A stretch of 64,000 nucleotides of DNA from Achatina immaculata (lineage: Eukaryota; Mollusca; Gastropoda; Stylommatophora; Achatinidae), in NCBI GenBank assembly GCA_009760885.1, contig CM019721.1:20391639-20455638 (forward strand), read 5' to 3'. Shown here in pieces: positions 10,110 to 22,168 of this stretch (within the stretch, counting starts at the first letter, position 1; each line of letters begins with the position of its first letter). The notes under the pieces are model-generated. The model searched no databases. It was given only the letters and a program-made list of their open reading frames with translations, and was not told the DNA's origin. Position numbers and translations under genes: made by a program.

Positions 10110-11715
10110 TGGAGAAGACGAAGAAGAAGAAGAAGAAGAAGACAGTAGAAGTAGCAAGAAGAAGAAGAAGACAGTAGAAGTAGCAAGAAGAAGAAGAAGA
10201 CAGTAGGTGTAGCAAGAAGAAGAAGAAGAAGACAGTAGAAGTAGCAAGAAGAAGAAGAAGACAGTAGGTGTAGCAAGAAGAAGAAGAAGAAGACAGTAGG
10301 TGTAGCAAGAAGAAGAAGAAGAAGACAGTAGAAGTAGCAAGAAGAAGAAGAAGAAGACAGTAGGTGTAGCAAGAAGAAGAAGAAGAAGACAGTAGAAGTA
10401 GCAAGAAGAAGAAACGTAGAAGTAGCAAGAAGAAGAAGAAGACAGTAGAAGTAGCAAGAAGAAAAAGAAGAAGACAGTAGGTGTAGCAAGAAGAAGAAGA
10501 AGAAGACAGTAGAAGTAGCAAGAAGAAGAAGAAGAAGACAGTAGAAGTAGCAAGAAGAAGAAGACAGTAGGTGTAGCAAGAAGAAGAAGAAGAAGACAGT
10601 AGAAGTAGCAAGAAAAAAGAAGACAGTAGAAGTAGCAAGAAGAAGAAGAAGAAGACAGTAGAAGTAGCAAGAAGAAGAAGAAGAAGACAGTAGAAGTAGC
10701 AAGAAGAAGAAGAAGACAGTAGAAGTAGCAAGAAGAAGAAGAAGAAGACAGTAGAAGTAGCAAGAAGAAGAAGAAGACAGTAGAGGAGTAGCAAGAAGAA
10801 GAAGAAGAAGACAGTAGAAGTAGCAAGAAGAAGAAGAAGAAGACAGTAGAAGTAGCAAGAAGAAGAAGAAGAAGACAGTAGAAGTAGCAAGAAGAAGAAG
10901 AAGAAGACAGTAGGTGTAGCAAGAGAAGAAGAAGACAGTAGGTGTAGCAAGAAGAAGAAGAAGACAGTAGAAGTAGCAAGAAGGAAGAAGACAGTAGGTG
11001 TAGCAAGAAGAAGAAGAAGACGACAGTAGTAGCAAGAAGAAGAAGACAGTAGGTGTAGCAAGAAGAAGAAGAAGACAGTAGGTGTAGCAAGAAGAAGAAG
11101 AAGAAGACAGTAGAAGTAGCAAGAAGAAGAAGAAGACAGTAGGTGTAGCAAGAAGAAGAAGAAGAAGAAGACAGTAGAAGTAGCAAGAAGAAGAAGAAGA
11201 AGAAGACAGTAGAAGTAGCAAGAAGAAGAAGAAGACAGTAGGTGTAGCAAGAAGAAGAAGAAGACAGTAGGTGTAGCAAGAAGAAGAAGAAGACAGTAGA
11301 AGTAGCAAGAAGAAGAAGAAGACAGTAGGTGTAGCAAGAAGAAGAAGAAGAAGACAGTAGAAGTAGCAAGAAGAAGAAGAAGACAGTAGAAGTAGCAAGA
11401 AGAAGAAGAAGACAGTAGAAGTAGCAAGAAGAAGAAGAAGACAGTAGCAAGAAGAAGAAGAAGACAGTAGGTGTAGCAAGAAGAAGAAGAAGAAGACAGT
11501 AGAAGTAGCAAGAAGAAGAAGAAGAAGACAGTAGAAGTAGCAAGAAGAAGAAGAAGACAGTAGGTGTAGCAAGAAGAAGAAGAAGAAGACAGTAGAAGTA
11601 GCAAGAAGAAGAAGAAGAAGACAGTAGAAGTAGCAAGACGAAGAAGAAGAAGAAGACAGTAGAAGTAGCAAGACGAAGAAGAAGAAGAAGAAGAAGACAG
11701 TAGAAGTAGCAAGAA
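10110..11715. repeat. 27-36-bp GAA-rich minisatellite, about 55 copies
   Basis: Each unit is a core gacagtagaagtagcaagaa, or a variant with gtaggtgtagcaa, joined to a variable number of gaa triplets. The plus strand is almost all purine over 1.6 kb. All three minus-strand frames stay open for 511-585 codons because the complement of (gaa)n plus this core has no stop. These Ser/Leu/Phe-rich peptides are not genes. Confidence 0.97.
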
Positions 11716-12169
11716 GAGAAAGTAAGAGAAGAAGATGGAACCTTATGTCACATTTCTCTATTGAAGAGAAGATTGCAACTGCAAGAAGAAAAACAAAAAA
11801 AACAAAAAAAGATAAATTCTCCATGTAAAATGTTTCTCTTCCAGATAATTTCTTCGCTGATTGTCCAAAGTTTAATATCTTGAAGATCGTTCAGTCAGAC
11901 CAGGGATTCTTTATCTCTTTAAAGTTTCTGTTAGTTTATGGAGACTGAAGTTTGTTTTTTTTTAATCTATGTTTTGTGTGTTAGTACTGGATTATTGTAT
12001 GTTCTTCATTGTTACTGCTCATCGTACTTTCTGTCACTCTTATTCATGCTCACTTTCCTCACTCTTTCTGTCTTTCCTGTAAAACTAAACCATGCACCTC
12101 TGTGTATCTTTGAAACAGCACGTGTTGTACTGTGTGCTGGTGCTAAACACATATGTCGTCGACCGTGTC
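11716..12169. other. unannotated spacer
   Basis: AT-rich single-copy sequence. A 95-codon plus-strand frame runs into the next repeat array and has no recognisable feature. Confidence 0.5.
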
Positions 12170-12592
12170 ACAGTGTGGTGTGTCTAAGTTACAGATATGT
12201 AGTAACAACACTGTGGTGTGTCTAAGTTACAGATATGCAGTAACAACACTGTGGTGTGTCTAAGTTACAGATATGTAGTAACAACACTGTGGTGTGTCTA
12301 AGTTACAGATATGCAGTAACAACACTGTGGTGTGTCTAAGTTACAGATATGCAGTAACAACACTGTGGTGTGTCTAAGTTACAGATATGCAGTACAACAC
12401 TGTGGTGTGTCTAAGTTACAGATATGCAGTAACCACTGTGTGTGTCTAAGTTACAGATATGCAGTAACAACACTGTGGTGTGTCTAAGTTACAGATATGC
12501 AGTAACAACACTGTGGTGTGTCTAAGTTACAGATATGCAGTAACAACACTGTGGTGTGTCTAAGTTACAGATATGCAGTAACAACACTGCGA
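12170..12592. repeat. 38-bp minisatellite, about 11 copies
   Basis: Unit contains tgtctaagttacagatatgc and is highly homogeneous, with one copy shortened near 12430. Confidence 0.96.
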
Positions 12593-12644
12593 ACATTCCC
12601 TGCAAAGATAGGACACAGGACAACCCCAGGACGTTTACAACCTG

Positions 12645-13080
12645 GCACATAGGATTATCAGTCAGCGCAACATAGGATTATCAGTCAGCGCAACATAGGA
12701 TTATCAGTCAGCGCAACATAGGATTATCAGTCAGCGCCGCAACATAGGATTATCAGTCAGCGCAACATAGGATTATCAGTCAGGGTAGCAACATAGGATA
12801 ATCAGTCAGGGTAGCAACATAGGATTATCAGTCAGCGCAACATAGGATTATCAGTCAGCGCAACATAGGATTATCAGTCAGCGCAACATAGGATTATCAG
12901 TCAGCGCCGCAACATAGGATTATCAGTCAGCGCAACATAGGATTATCAGTCAGGGTAGCACATAGGATAATCATCAGGGTAGCAACATAGGATTATCAGT
13001 CAGTGCAACATAGGATTATCAGTCAGGGTAGCAACATAGGATTATCAGTCAGCGCCGCAACATAGGATTATCAGTCAGGG
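12645..13080. repeat. 23-bp minisatellite, about 18 copies
   Basis: Unit contains cataggattatcagtcagcg. Linker variants (cgcaa, cgccgcaa, gggtagcaa) recur in the same order in the two halves, which points to duplication of multi-unit blocks. Confidence 0.95.
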
Positions 13081-13605
13081 CCGGAATATCTTAGCACTCA
13101 CAACCATTTATTACATGGAACACGACAATGAAGAGGATGAATCGAGGAGACAAAATATGTTAAGTGACGTCTCCAGCAATACAGAATTCCGCCACGAATA
13201 AGATTCTGGGCTGCTAGCTAGCTAATACTAAGTTAGCGCCATGAGAATCAAGTAACTTTCATCTGTCCACACACTTCAGACTTACAAGTAACATTCATCT
13301 ACCCACACACTTCAATCTTACACTAACTTGCACAATAACACTTCTAGCAAGACGACACTAGCACAACATCCACTTTTCACAGTCAAACTCCGAATGATCT
13401 GAGTTGAAACTTTCGTCTCACATCCAGACCACAAAACTTACTTTTCACGAGCAAAGAATGGTCATGAAGCCATGGACAAAACAGTCTAGAAGATTCTACA
13501 AAAGCATACAACCACCATGGGCCTAACTCAAAGATATTGATTCAAAGTTATATCAAAGTTAGATCCCCTTGACCAAATACTGTCACGTCTTTACTTCTAT
13601 TATTC
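13081..13605. other. unannotated spacer
   Basis: Single-copy sequence. It includes two loose copies of an acattcatctacccacacacttca-like string (13255-13320). No gene supported. Confidence 0.5.
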
Positions 13606-13718
13606 TCATCAGCAGGTGCACACTTCAGTGGCTGTTCTCATCAGCAGGTGCACACTTCAGTGGCTGTTGGAAGGCCAGGATCTCATCAGCACGTGCACAC
13701 TTCAGTGGCTGTTGGAAG
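13606..13718. repeat. short tandem repeat, 3 copies (33-41 bp)
   Basis: Three copies of a unit containing gtgcacacttcagtggctgt. Confidence 0.9.
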
Positions 13719-13768
13719 AGAAGGAGGGGCACATATGGGAATGCCCGGACTGTAGGAATGCCTCACTT

Positions 13769-13799
<31 letters not shown>

Positions 13800-14530
13800 C
13801 CGTCATCATCATCATCACCTTTCTCTCCCGTGACAGCATAGGCCACAGATAAAGGCTCTCCAGTCATCCCTGTTCTTGGACTTATTCTCACTTTTACTAA
13901 CATCTTTTTTGTTTATGTTTTCTTTATACTAGAAAAAAACTGCATTTGCCTCACTTGTTCTTGACTTTATTTCATTTGTTCACCTGCCGTCAACTGTTGT
14001 TGTTGTTCCAAGTTACCTGAACTGATTGGGATGGTGCACTTTCCTATATTCACTCTTTTTTGTGATAGTTTCATTGTTTGTGACTTGTTGGTGTTTAGGC
14101 CTAGACTTCTTTTATTACTCTCTTCCTTCACTGTGTTCCCAAGTTTCTCGAAGTGTTCTCACTTTCTGCTGTTAGAACGCTGTCATATGCATGTCTCAGG
14201 TTGTTGATATTATGGTCGCATGTTTTAATCCCTTTCATACTTGTAATGTCTCTCGTGATGTTTTAGCTGTATAATAAGAAAATAGATCAGTTGGCAGTAC
14301 ACAGCTTTATCTTACACTTCGCTTTATATCCAAATACTCATCTGTGTGAGTATTCATTCTTACTGCTGCTGTTTGGTTCTAGTATATACTCGTATTTATA
14401 GCAAACTAAAACTGGGGTTTCCCACAAATATCTAACATTTACCGTCTTTAAATCTGTTTTGGTTGACGCAGAGAGCCTTCTGTGAGTTGAAATTCTCAGA
14501 TTTTGTCCTCCTTTCATTTTCTTTATTAGT
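13769..14530 (-). mobile_element. LINE fragment with (TGA)n tail, decayed
   Basis: The minus strand reads a degraded RT. At 14030-14260 the translation gives NNLRHAYDSVLTAESE (the family motif is Y-A-D-D-T-V-L; the catalytic Asp pair is damaged), followed by remnants resembling a GLGLNTKKT-type motif. The end reads WRAFICGLCCHGRER with a stop at 13815-13817, and passes directly into a (TGA)n tract at 13769-13815. That is the expected C-terminus plus simple-repeat tail. The 5' boundary is uncertain. The family differs from LINE-A and LINE-B. Confidence 0.7.
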
Positions 14531-14619
14531 TACGATTACAAAATGTAATATGTGATTTGTGTCCACATACAGGGACCATTTTCCTCCATACGAACAGTTC
14601 TTCTTGCCATTGTAGGTAA

Positions 14620-15139
14620 CTGATCATTTACTAGTCTAGTCTTTCTGCCAGCACAGGCAACTGATCACTTAGTAGTCTACCTGCCAGCACAGGTAACTGA
14701 TCACTTAGTAGTCTACCTGCCAGTACAGGTAACTGATCACTTAGTAGTCTACCTGCCAGCACAGGCAACTGATCACTTAGTAGTCTACCTGCCAGTACTG
14801 GTAACTGATCACCTACTAGTCTACCTGCCAGTACAGGTAACTGATCACTTAGTAGTCTACCTGCCAGTACAGGCAACTGATCACTTAGTAGTCTACCTGC
14901 CAGTACAGGTAACTGATCACTTAGTAGTCTACCTGCCAGTACAGGTAACTGATCACTTAGTAGTCTACCTGCCAGTACAGGTAACTGATCACTTAGTAGT
15001 CTACCTGCCAGTACAGGTAACTGATCACCTACTAGTCTACCTGCCAGTACAGGTAACTGATCACCTACTAGTCTACCTGCCAGTACAGGTAACTGATCAC
15101 CTACTAGTCTACCTGCCAGTACAGGTAACTGATCACCTA
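14620..15139. repeat. 36-bp minisatellite, about 14 copies
   Basis: Unit contains ctgatcacttagtagtctac and the short palindromic stretch acctgccagtacaggt. Two subtypes (cttagtag and cctactag) occur in blocks. The period is a multiple of 3, so a 179-codon minus-strand frame (VLAGRLLSDQLP repeats) stays open. It is an artefact. Confidence 0.96.
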
Positions 15140-15554
15140 CTGGAAAGATGCTGTCTAAGAAACCAGACAATCATAACATAATATACGGCTGATAATAAAC
15201 AGGACACAAGTAAAAAAAAAGTCAAGTTACAAGCTTCTGATCAGACATGGCTTTTGATACTCTGCTTGACACTGTCCCGCCTCACTTCCCGACACATGAG
15301 ACGATGCAACAACCTGGACTACCATCTTATAACTCCAGACCGTCCTATCGGGTGTTAGTCTGGCTCTTAAGTGCCGGAAAATTGGTTAAGACTGGAATCA
15401 GAAATTTAAAACAGAATCAGACACATAGACAAGTGTTGTGTGTAGCTCGGCGGGGAGAGAAAGATCTCGGTACAGGTGAGTCATTGGACACATGGATGGA
15501 TTATCTGATGATCTCCACGGAGAACCAAGAGAGAGTCGTTTTATTATCTGTTTG
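15140..15554. other. unannotated spacer
   Basis: Single-copy sequence. A plus-strand ATG frame of 103 codons (15247-15558) is open and has a donor-like acaggtgagt inside it at about 15473. No homology is recognised and the neighbourhood is repeats, so I leave it uncalled. Confidence 0.4.
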
Positions 15555-16075
15555 TTGAAAGATTTGAAGGGAGAGGTTAGTTAGCTGGTGAAGAACTATC
15601 TCAGGGAGAGGTTAATTAGTTGGTGCAGATCTATCTCAGTGAGAGGTTAATTAGTTGGTGCAGATCTATCTCAGTGAGAGGTTAATTAGTTGGTGCAGAT
15701 CTATCTCAGTGAGAGGTTAATTAGTTGGTGCAGATCTATCTCAGTGAGAGGTTAGTTAGTTGGTGAAGAACTATCTCAGTGAGAGGTTAATTAGTTGGTG
15801 CAGATCTATCTCAGTGAGAGGTTAATTAGTTGGTGCAGATCTATCTTAGGGAGAGGTTAATTAGTTGGTGCAGAACTATCTCAGGGACCAGGGAGAGGTT
15901 AATTAGTTGGTGAAGAACTATTTCAGGGACAGGTTAGTTAGTTGGTGCAAATCTGTCTCTGGGAGAGGTTAGTTATTTCGTGCAGATCTATCTCAGTGAG
16001 AGGTTAGTTCGTTCGTGCAGATCTGTCTCTGAGAGAGGTTAGTTGATTGATGCAGATCTGTCTCTAGGAGAGATT
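15555..16075. repeat. 35-bp minisatellite, about 14 copies
   Basis: Unit contains gagaggttaattagttggtg followed by cagatctatctcagt. The right end carries intermediate units (ctgtctctgggagaggtt) grading into the 31-bp array that follows. Confidence 0.95.
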
Positions 16076-16870
16076 GGTTGGTGCAGATCTGTCTCTGGGA
16101 GAGATTGGTTGGTGCAGATCTCTCTCTGGGAGAGATTGGTTGGTGCAGATCTGTCTCTTGGAGAGATTGGTTGGTGCAGATCTGTCTCTGGGAGAGATTG
16201 GTTGGTGCAGATCTCTCTCTGGGAGAGATTGGTTGGTGCAGATCTGTCTCTGGGAGAGATTGTTGGTGCAGATCTGTCTCTGGGAGAGATTGGTTGGTGC
16301 AGATCTGTCTCTGGGAGAGATTGGTTGGTGCAGATCTGTCTCTGGGAGAGATTTGTTGGTGCAGATCTGTCTCTGGGAGAGATTTGTTGGTGCAGATCTG
16401 TCTCTGGGAGAGATTGGTTGGTGCAGATCTGTCTCTGGGAGAGATTGGTTGGTGCAGATCTGTCTCTGGGAGAGATTGGTTGGTGCAGATCTGTCTCTGG
16501 GAGAGATTGGTTGGTGCAGATCTGTCTCTGGGAGAGATTTGTTGGTGCAGATCTGTCTCTGGGAGAGATTTGTTGGTGCAGATCTGTCTCTGGGAGAGAT
16601 TTGTTGGTGCAGATCTGTCTCTGGGAGAGATTTGTTGGTGCAGATCTGTCTCTGGGAGAGATTTGTTGGTGCAGATCTGTCTCTGGGAGAGATGGTTGGT
16701 GCAGATCTGTCTCTGGGAGAGATTGGTTGGTGCAGATCTGTCTCTGGGAGAGATTGGTTGGTGCAGATCTGTCTCTGGGAGAGATTGGTTGGTGCAGATC
16801 TGTCTCTGGGAGAGATTGGTTGGTGCAGATCTGTCTCTGGGAGAGATTGGTTGGTGCAGATCTGTCTCCG
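16076..16870. repeat. 31-bp minisatellite, about 26 copies
   Basis: Unit contains gtgcagatctgtctctggga followed by gagattggttg. It is clearly related to the adjacent 35-bp array. The 31-bp period leaves nearly all frames on both strands open (270-321 codons). None is a gene. Confidence 0.97.
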
Positions 16871-17107
16871 TGACCCTTCACCCCCATTAACCACATTAAT
16901 TATTTCTCTACGACCCCCCTCACCCCCCCCCCCCCGTGCTCTCTTTCACGTGAAGGGAGGCATTCGGGGCCGAATCCCAGTCTCACTGATTTCTCTGGGT
17001 GGCCCATACATCTCCTATATATGGACCCTCATGCACTAAATATAATTTTTTTTGTAAAACGTGAGAATATATTATGTAAGATTAGCCATTGAATCTATTT
17101 AGAAGTG

Positions 17108-17735
17108 AGAGGTAGGGAGTAGTATTTAGATGTGACAGACAGGAGAGTAGTATTTAGATGTGACAGACAGGAGAGTAGTATTTAGATGTGACAGACAGGA
17201 GAGTAGTATTTAGATGTGACAGACAGGAGAGTAGTATTTAGATGTGACAGACAGGAGAGTAGTATTTAGATGTGACAGACAGGAGAGTAGTATTTAGACG
17301 TTACAGACAGGAGAGTAGTATTTAGATGTGACAGACAGAAGAGTAGTATTTAGATGTGAGAGACAGAAAAAAGTATTAAATGTGACAGACAGAAGAGTAG
17401 TATTTAGTTGTGACAGACAGGAGAGTAATATTTAGATGTGACAGACAGGAGAGTAGTATTTAGGTATGACAGACAGAAGAGTAGTATTTAGATGTGACAG
17501 ACAGAAGAGTAGTATTTAGATGTGACAGACAGGAGAGTAGTATTTAGATGTGACAGACAGGAGAGTAGTATTTAGATGTGACAGACAGGAGAGTAATATT
17601 TAGATGTGACAGACAGGAGAGTAGTATTTAGGTATGACAGACAGAAGAGTAGTATTTAGATGTGACAGACAGGAGAGTAATATTTAGATGTGACAGACAG
17701 GAGAGTAGTATTTAGGTATGACAGACAGGAGGGTA
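17108..17735. repeat. 28-bp minisatellite, about 22 copies
   Basis: Unit contains agtagtatttagatgtgaca followed by gacaggag. Variants ggtatgac and agaagag recur in a block pattern. Confidence 0.96.
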
Positions 17736-17749
17736 GTAAGAGTGAGAAT

Positions 17750-17815
17750 CAAACCTCGTCCCCAGAAAGACAAACAGACGCTTAGTCACGACATGTCACG
17801 CGCGAGGCAGGCTCA
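17750..17815 (-). mobile_element. tRNA-like / SINE head fragment
   Basis: The minus strand shows a box-A-like gtgacatgtcgtgactaagcg and, about 40 bp on, a box-B-like gaggtttgattctcac. It is degenerate, with no acceptor-stem pairing. It is probably a fossil SINE head. Confidence 0.35.
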
Positions 17816-17861
17816 GACGTTAGATATAGACTTGGGAACATGAGCATTCTGGGAATGTTTC

Positions 17862-17925
17862 GTGGCCGAGTAGTTAGAGCATTGTCCTTTCGTGGCTAGA
17901 AGAAGAGAAAGTCCTCTATACGCAC
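17862..17925 (+). mobile_element. SINE 5' fragment
   Basis: gtggccgagtagttagagca resembles the box A region of the SINE at 42422-42689 (agcgtagtggttagagca). Box B and the body are not visible. Confidence 0.4.
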
Positions 17926-18035
17926 TTGTCTTCTGCAAGATATCTAATTTCGCATCAAGAGATCAAAACTGGCGCTATGAATAATTCAGCGTCTTGGAAG
18001 CATCACATGAGACGTTAAAGCTGTTATTGTAGTGG

Positions 18036-18074
<39 letters not shown>

Positions 18075-18246
18075 GTCATCATCATCATCATTATCCTCTT
18101 TGTCATCATCATCGTTATCATCATCAGTGTTATTGTCTTCATCATCATCACCATCATCATCACCACTACCACTATCATCACCATCATCGTTATCATCATT
18201 ATCATCAAGGGCGTCGTCGTCATCATCATTATATCATCATCATCAT
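18036..18246. repeat. (ATC)n-rich microsatellite
   Basis: Interrupted (cat)n on the plus strand. It could be a LINE 3' tail, since one family here ends in (TGA)n, but no RT C-terminus is seen next to it. His-, Ser- and Met-rich frames are artefacts. Confidence 0.93.
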
Positions 18247-19084
18247 CGTCGTCATCAAGCGCCGGTGCTAGTAAGTATCGATGATAATATTTCTGTAAGT
18301 TTTGGCCTTTTTATCTTTATTGTTCATGAAGTATTCTGATTAGGTAACTTATCTTTACTGTACACGAAACATTCCGATGTCACCAGGCTGTCTTATCTTT
18401 ATTGTACTTGAAATATTCAGATAAATATTCCCATTTGTTTCTATATATATCATTCCAACAGTTTCAATGTTTCGACGAATAATTTATTTATCTGCAGACT
18501 TCCACTGAATGATCTACTACATGTTACTTTACTCTCGTCCTTATTGTCGTTTCTTTTCTTCCCATTCACTCCTTGTTATTTGTTGTATTGTGGTTTTTTT
18601 TTCTCATTTGGAGAAGAGGAAAGTGAAAACCCTTTAGGATTTGTGTGTGTGTGTGTTTGATATTTGATTATTGTTATCAGATAAAATTTGTTAACATTTT
18701 TATACCCGCTAAGACCACCATTTGGTGCGGTACATGTGGACGTAAAATGTCCTCGGATGTGAGTCTGCACGAAGATCCTACACAGAGAGACAAGAGAACA
18801 CATTCTTAGATTTCGTTTTTCTCTCACCAGTATTTTATGGGATTTATTTCGTCTCTCTCTTGATTTCTCATAGAATCCAGCTCTGAGAAGTGGTGTGTGG
18901 TCGAGTGGATGACGTCTCACTCTCTCTCCTACTGAATGTCGTGTGTTCCTATCCCAGAAGTCAGACCGCTGATTCTATTAGTTACAGTTCTCACCGGTGC
19001 TACGGAGTGTGTGCACTTTCTTTAGTGAAAGAAAATAGAGCGCACCTGCAGCTGTTTCTAAGTGCAGAGAGAATCTTTGAACAT
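18247..19084. other. unannotated spacer
   Basis: AT-rich single-copy sequence with a short (gt)n run near 18,645. At 18895-18950 the string ggtcgagtggatgacgtctc with a later gttcctatccc is faintly tRNA-like but too weak to call. No gene supported. Confidence 0.5.
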
Positions 19085-20060
19085 GTCTATTTCTTTGTGT
19101 ATAGTCTACGACACTCTTTCATATTTCTTTGTGTACAGTCTAAGACACTCTTCCATATTTCTTTGTGTACAATCTAAGACACTCTTCCATATTTCTTTGT
19201 GTACAGTCTAAGACACTCTTCCATATTTCTTTATGGACAATCTAAAATAATCTTCCATATTTTTTGTAAACAATCTAAGACACTCTTCCCTTTTTCTTTG
19301 TGCACAGTCTAAGACACTCTTCCATATTTCTTTGTGTACAGTCTAAGACACTCTTCCATATTTCTTTGTGGACAATCTAAAACAGTCTTCCATATTTTTT
19401 GGTGGACAATCTACAACACTCTTCCATATTTCTTTGTGGACAATCTAAAACACTCTTCCATATTTTTTTGTGGACAATCTAAGACACTCTTCCATATTTC
19501 TTTGTGTACAATCTGAGACACTTCCATATTTCTTTGTGGACAATGTATGACACTCTTTCATATTTCTTTGTGTACAATCTGAGACACTTCCTTATTTCTT
19601 TGTGGACAATCTAAGACACTCTTCCATATTTCTTTGTGTACAATCTGAGGCACTTCCATATTTCTTTGTGTACAATCTGAGACACTTCCATATTTCTTTG
19701 TGAACAATCTAAAACACTCTTCCATATTTCATTGTGTACAATCTGAGACATTTCCATATTTCTATGTGTACAATCTAAAACACTCTTCCATATTTCTTTG
19801 TGTACAATCTGAGACACTTCCATATTTCTTTGTGTATAATTTAAAACACTTCCATATTACTTTGTGAACAATCTAAGACACTCTTCCATATTTCTTTGTG
19901 TACAATCTGAGACACTTCCACATTTATTTGTGTACAATCTGAGACACTTCCATATTTCTTTGTGTACAATCTAAGACACTCTTCCATATTTCTTTGTGGA
20001 CAATCTAAGACACTCTTACATATTTCTTTGTGGACAATCTAAGACAGTCTTCCATGTATA
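19085..20060. repeat. 32-34-bp minisatellite, about 29 copies
   Basis: Unit contains cttccatatttctttgtgta followed by caatctaagacac. A shorter subtype (caatctgagacac) dominates 19510-19970. Confidence 0.95.
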
Positions 20061-20171
20061 CTTTTGTTCATCGGTTTTTCTCCGGTCTAAAAATCTACTT
20101 TCTAAACTTTACTCAAAAACAGAGGTTCTTAACCTGTTTTTCAGCCGAAAGCGCCTTTTTATCATAAGAAC

Positions 20172-20790
20172 AGTTGTGGACCCCGTCTCTGGCATGTGAG
20201 CATCTATGGACCCCATTTCTTGCCTGACAACAGCTATGGACCCCTATTTCTTGCCTGACAACAGCTATGGACCCCATTTCTTGCCTGACAACAGCTATGG
20301 ACCCCTAGTTCTTGCCTGACAACAGCTATGGACCCCATTTCTTGCCTGACAACAGCTATGGACCCCATTTCATGCCTGACAACAGCTATGGACCCCTATT
20401 TCTTGCCTGACAACAGCTATGGACCCCATTTCTTGCCTGACAACAGCTATGGACCCCATTTCATGCCTGACAACAGCTATGGACCCCATTTCTTGCCTGA
20501 CAACAGCTATGGACCCCATTTCTTGCCTGAGAACAGTTATTGACCCCATCTCTGGCCTGAGAACAGTTATTGACCCCATCTCTGGCCTGAGAACAGTCAT
20601 TGACCCCATCTCTGGCCTGAGAACAGTTATTGACCCCATCTCTGGCCTGAGAACAGTCATTGACCCCATCTCTGGCCTGAGAACAGTCATTGACCCCATC
20701 TCTGGCCTGAGAACAGTTATTGACCCTATTTCTGGCCTGAGAACAGTTATTGACCCCATCTCTGGCCTGAGAACAGACGTAGACACTTCA
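20172..20790. repeat. 30-bp minisatellite, about 20 copies in two blocks
   Basis: The left block (to 20530) has units containing ttcttgcctgacaacagcta. The right block has tctggcctgagaacagttat. The switch is abrupt near 20535. The 30-bp period keeps frames open on both strands (133 and 141 codons). Not genes. Confidence 0.96.
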
Positions 20791-21547
20791 TTCAAAGTAA
20801 AGCAACTAAAAGGAACCTGATGATGCTACAATCTTTTCAATCGCTGCATGTAAAGGTCTGTGTACCCTCAAATATCCTCCCATGGATCCTCTGAATCTGA
20901 AAAATGGTAAATCACCAGGATGTGATGAGATAACGGCTGAACTTATTAAAGCAGGAGGAAAAGAATGTGCAACAATCTATCGTGCACTATGTAAAAAGAT
21001 ATGACATTCAGGTATTTGGTCAAAAGCATAGAAAATAACTGTATTCATACCACTGCCAAAAAAAGGGTAACCTGAAATTATGCACAAACTACAGAACCGT
21101 TGCCCTGATTAGTCATGCCAGTAAAATTCTGTTAAAAATTATAATGGGTAGACTTCGTAAGAAAATAGAAGAAGAAGTCAATATGGTCCAAGCTAGTTTC
21201 AGGCAAGGAAGAGGATCAAGAGATCATATATTCAATATAAGATTGATAATAGAGAATCACACAATAATTAGTGTTTAAGCATACACCTATGCACGAGGCA
21301 CTGCAGTAAAGATGTGATACCAAAATGTATAAACTACTAAAAAAAAAAAGAATATTCTCTCAATTTGAGAACCGTTACGTTCGGGACTGTGGAACGCTGG
21401 AATCACATGGTTTAAACTCGTTATTCAGCTACACATAACATTTTCCTCTTCCACTATCATAAACCCTCTCTACTAAGCTCTATTCTCGCTCTTTGCACAT
21501 AATTCAGAACAAACATACATCATTGTTTTACAACTCTACTACAACCA

Positions 21548-21796
21548 CTTGATGAGAAGAAATGATCAGAGAATCCCAAAACAAGCTATCAAGTGGAACA
21601 CAACAGGCCGAAGAAAAAGAGGCAGACCGCGTGAAACTCTGAAGAGGACATTATTAAGAGAGGTCAAATTAACAGACATAAAATCCTTTGATGAGGTTGA
21701 AAGACTCGCCGAAGACAGGAAAAATTGGCGAACTACTTTGCGAGCCCTATGTGACGTTTAACGGCACGGGAAGGATATAAGATATAAGATAAGAAG
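21548..21796 (+). mobile_element. 5'-truncated LINE 3' end, nested insertion
   Basis: Encodes the ORF2 C-terminus (RRNDQRIPKQAIKWNTTGRR, RGRPRETLKRTLL, RKNWRTTLRALCDV, stop) in one open frame, then a short gatataa-repeat tail. It is flanked by a perfect 10-bp duplication, actacaacca (21538-21547 and 21797-21806). It therefore inserted into the 21257-22228 element. Confidence 0.88.
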
Positions 21797-22140
21797 ACTA
21801 CAACCATAATCATTTATTTCACCTTCTCCTAGCCAGGTTACATTTTTCTCTCTCTTTTTCTCTTCTCTCTCTCTCTCTCCTCTTTCCTTATTCACTACCA
21901 TCATCTAAAATCTCATCTCTACACTCCATTATGCACATTTTTACACATTTCAGAACGAACACATTTTGAACGTAACAACTGGCGCATTTCCAATATTGTA
22001 TTGGCAACTCTTACTAGTATTCTTCCAAGACTGAGCTAAATCTTAATTAATTTCTTTTATTTATTATTTCTTTAACATAAAATTCATGTGATTCTATACT
22101 TTATCTCGTCTCTCTGTTTCTTCGTCCTGTTTATGATTGT

Positions 22141-22168
22141 ATTATTAAGGCTCACGCCGAAACGTCAC
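22141..22168 (+). ncRNA. degenerate hammerhead-ribozyme-like motif
   Basis: GGC-TCAC-GCC forms a small hairpin followed by GAAAC and GTC, as in the hammerhead core. The expected CTGATGA on the 5' side is replaced by ttattaa, so catalysis is unlikely. I read it as a fossil motif marking the host element. Confidence 0.35.

Noticed and set aside
10067..11824. Minus-strand open frame of 585 codons (and two overlapping ones over 500)
   Set aside because: It is wholly made of the GAA-rich minisatellite. Three frames are open at once and the peptide is Ser/Leu/Phe repeats, so this is a period artefact.
14631..15170. 179-codon minus-strand frame that looks like a leucine-rich repeat protein (VLAGRLLSDQLP)
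   Set aside because: The 36-bp unit is divisible by 3, so the frame is trivially open. There is no flanking unique coding sequence.
15480..15530. CTGATGA followed by a perfect small hairpin (tctccacggaga), hammerhead-like
   Set aside because: The GAAA required after stem II is absent (acca instead), and no stem I or III pairing is evident.
15247..15558. 103-codon plus-strand ATG frame with an internal acaggtgagt donor-like site
   Set aside because: No recognised homology or acceptor, isolated among repeats; one chance frame of this size is expected in 64 kb.
16039..17039. Long frames on both strands with RDLSAPTNLSQ-like or WCRSVSGRD-like repeats
   Set aside because: The 31-bp period with no stops in any of several frames is expected by chance from the unit sequence.
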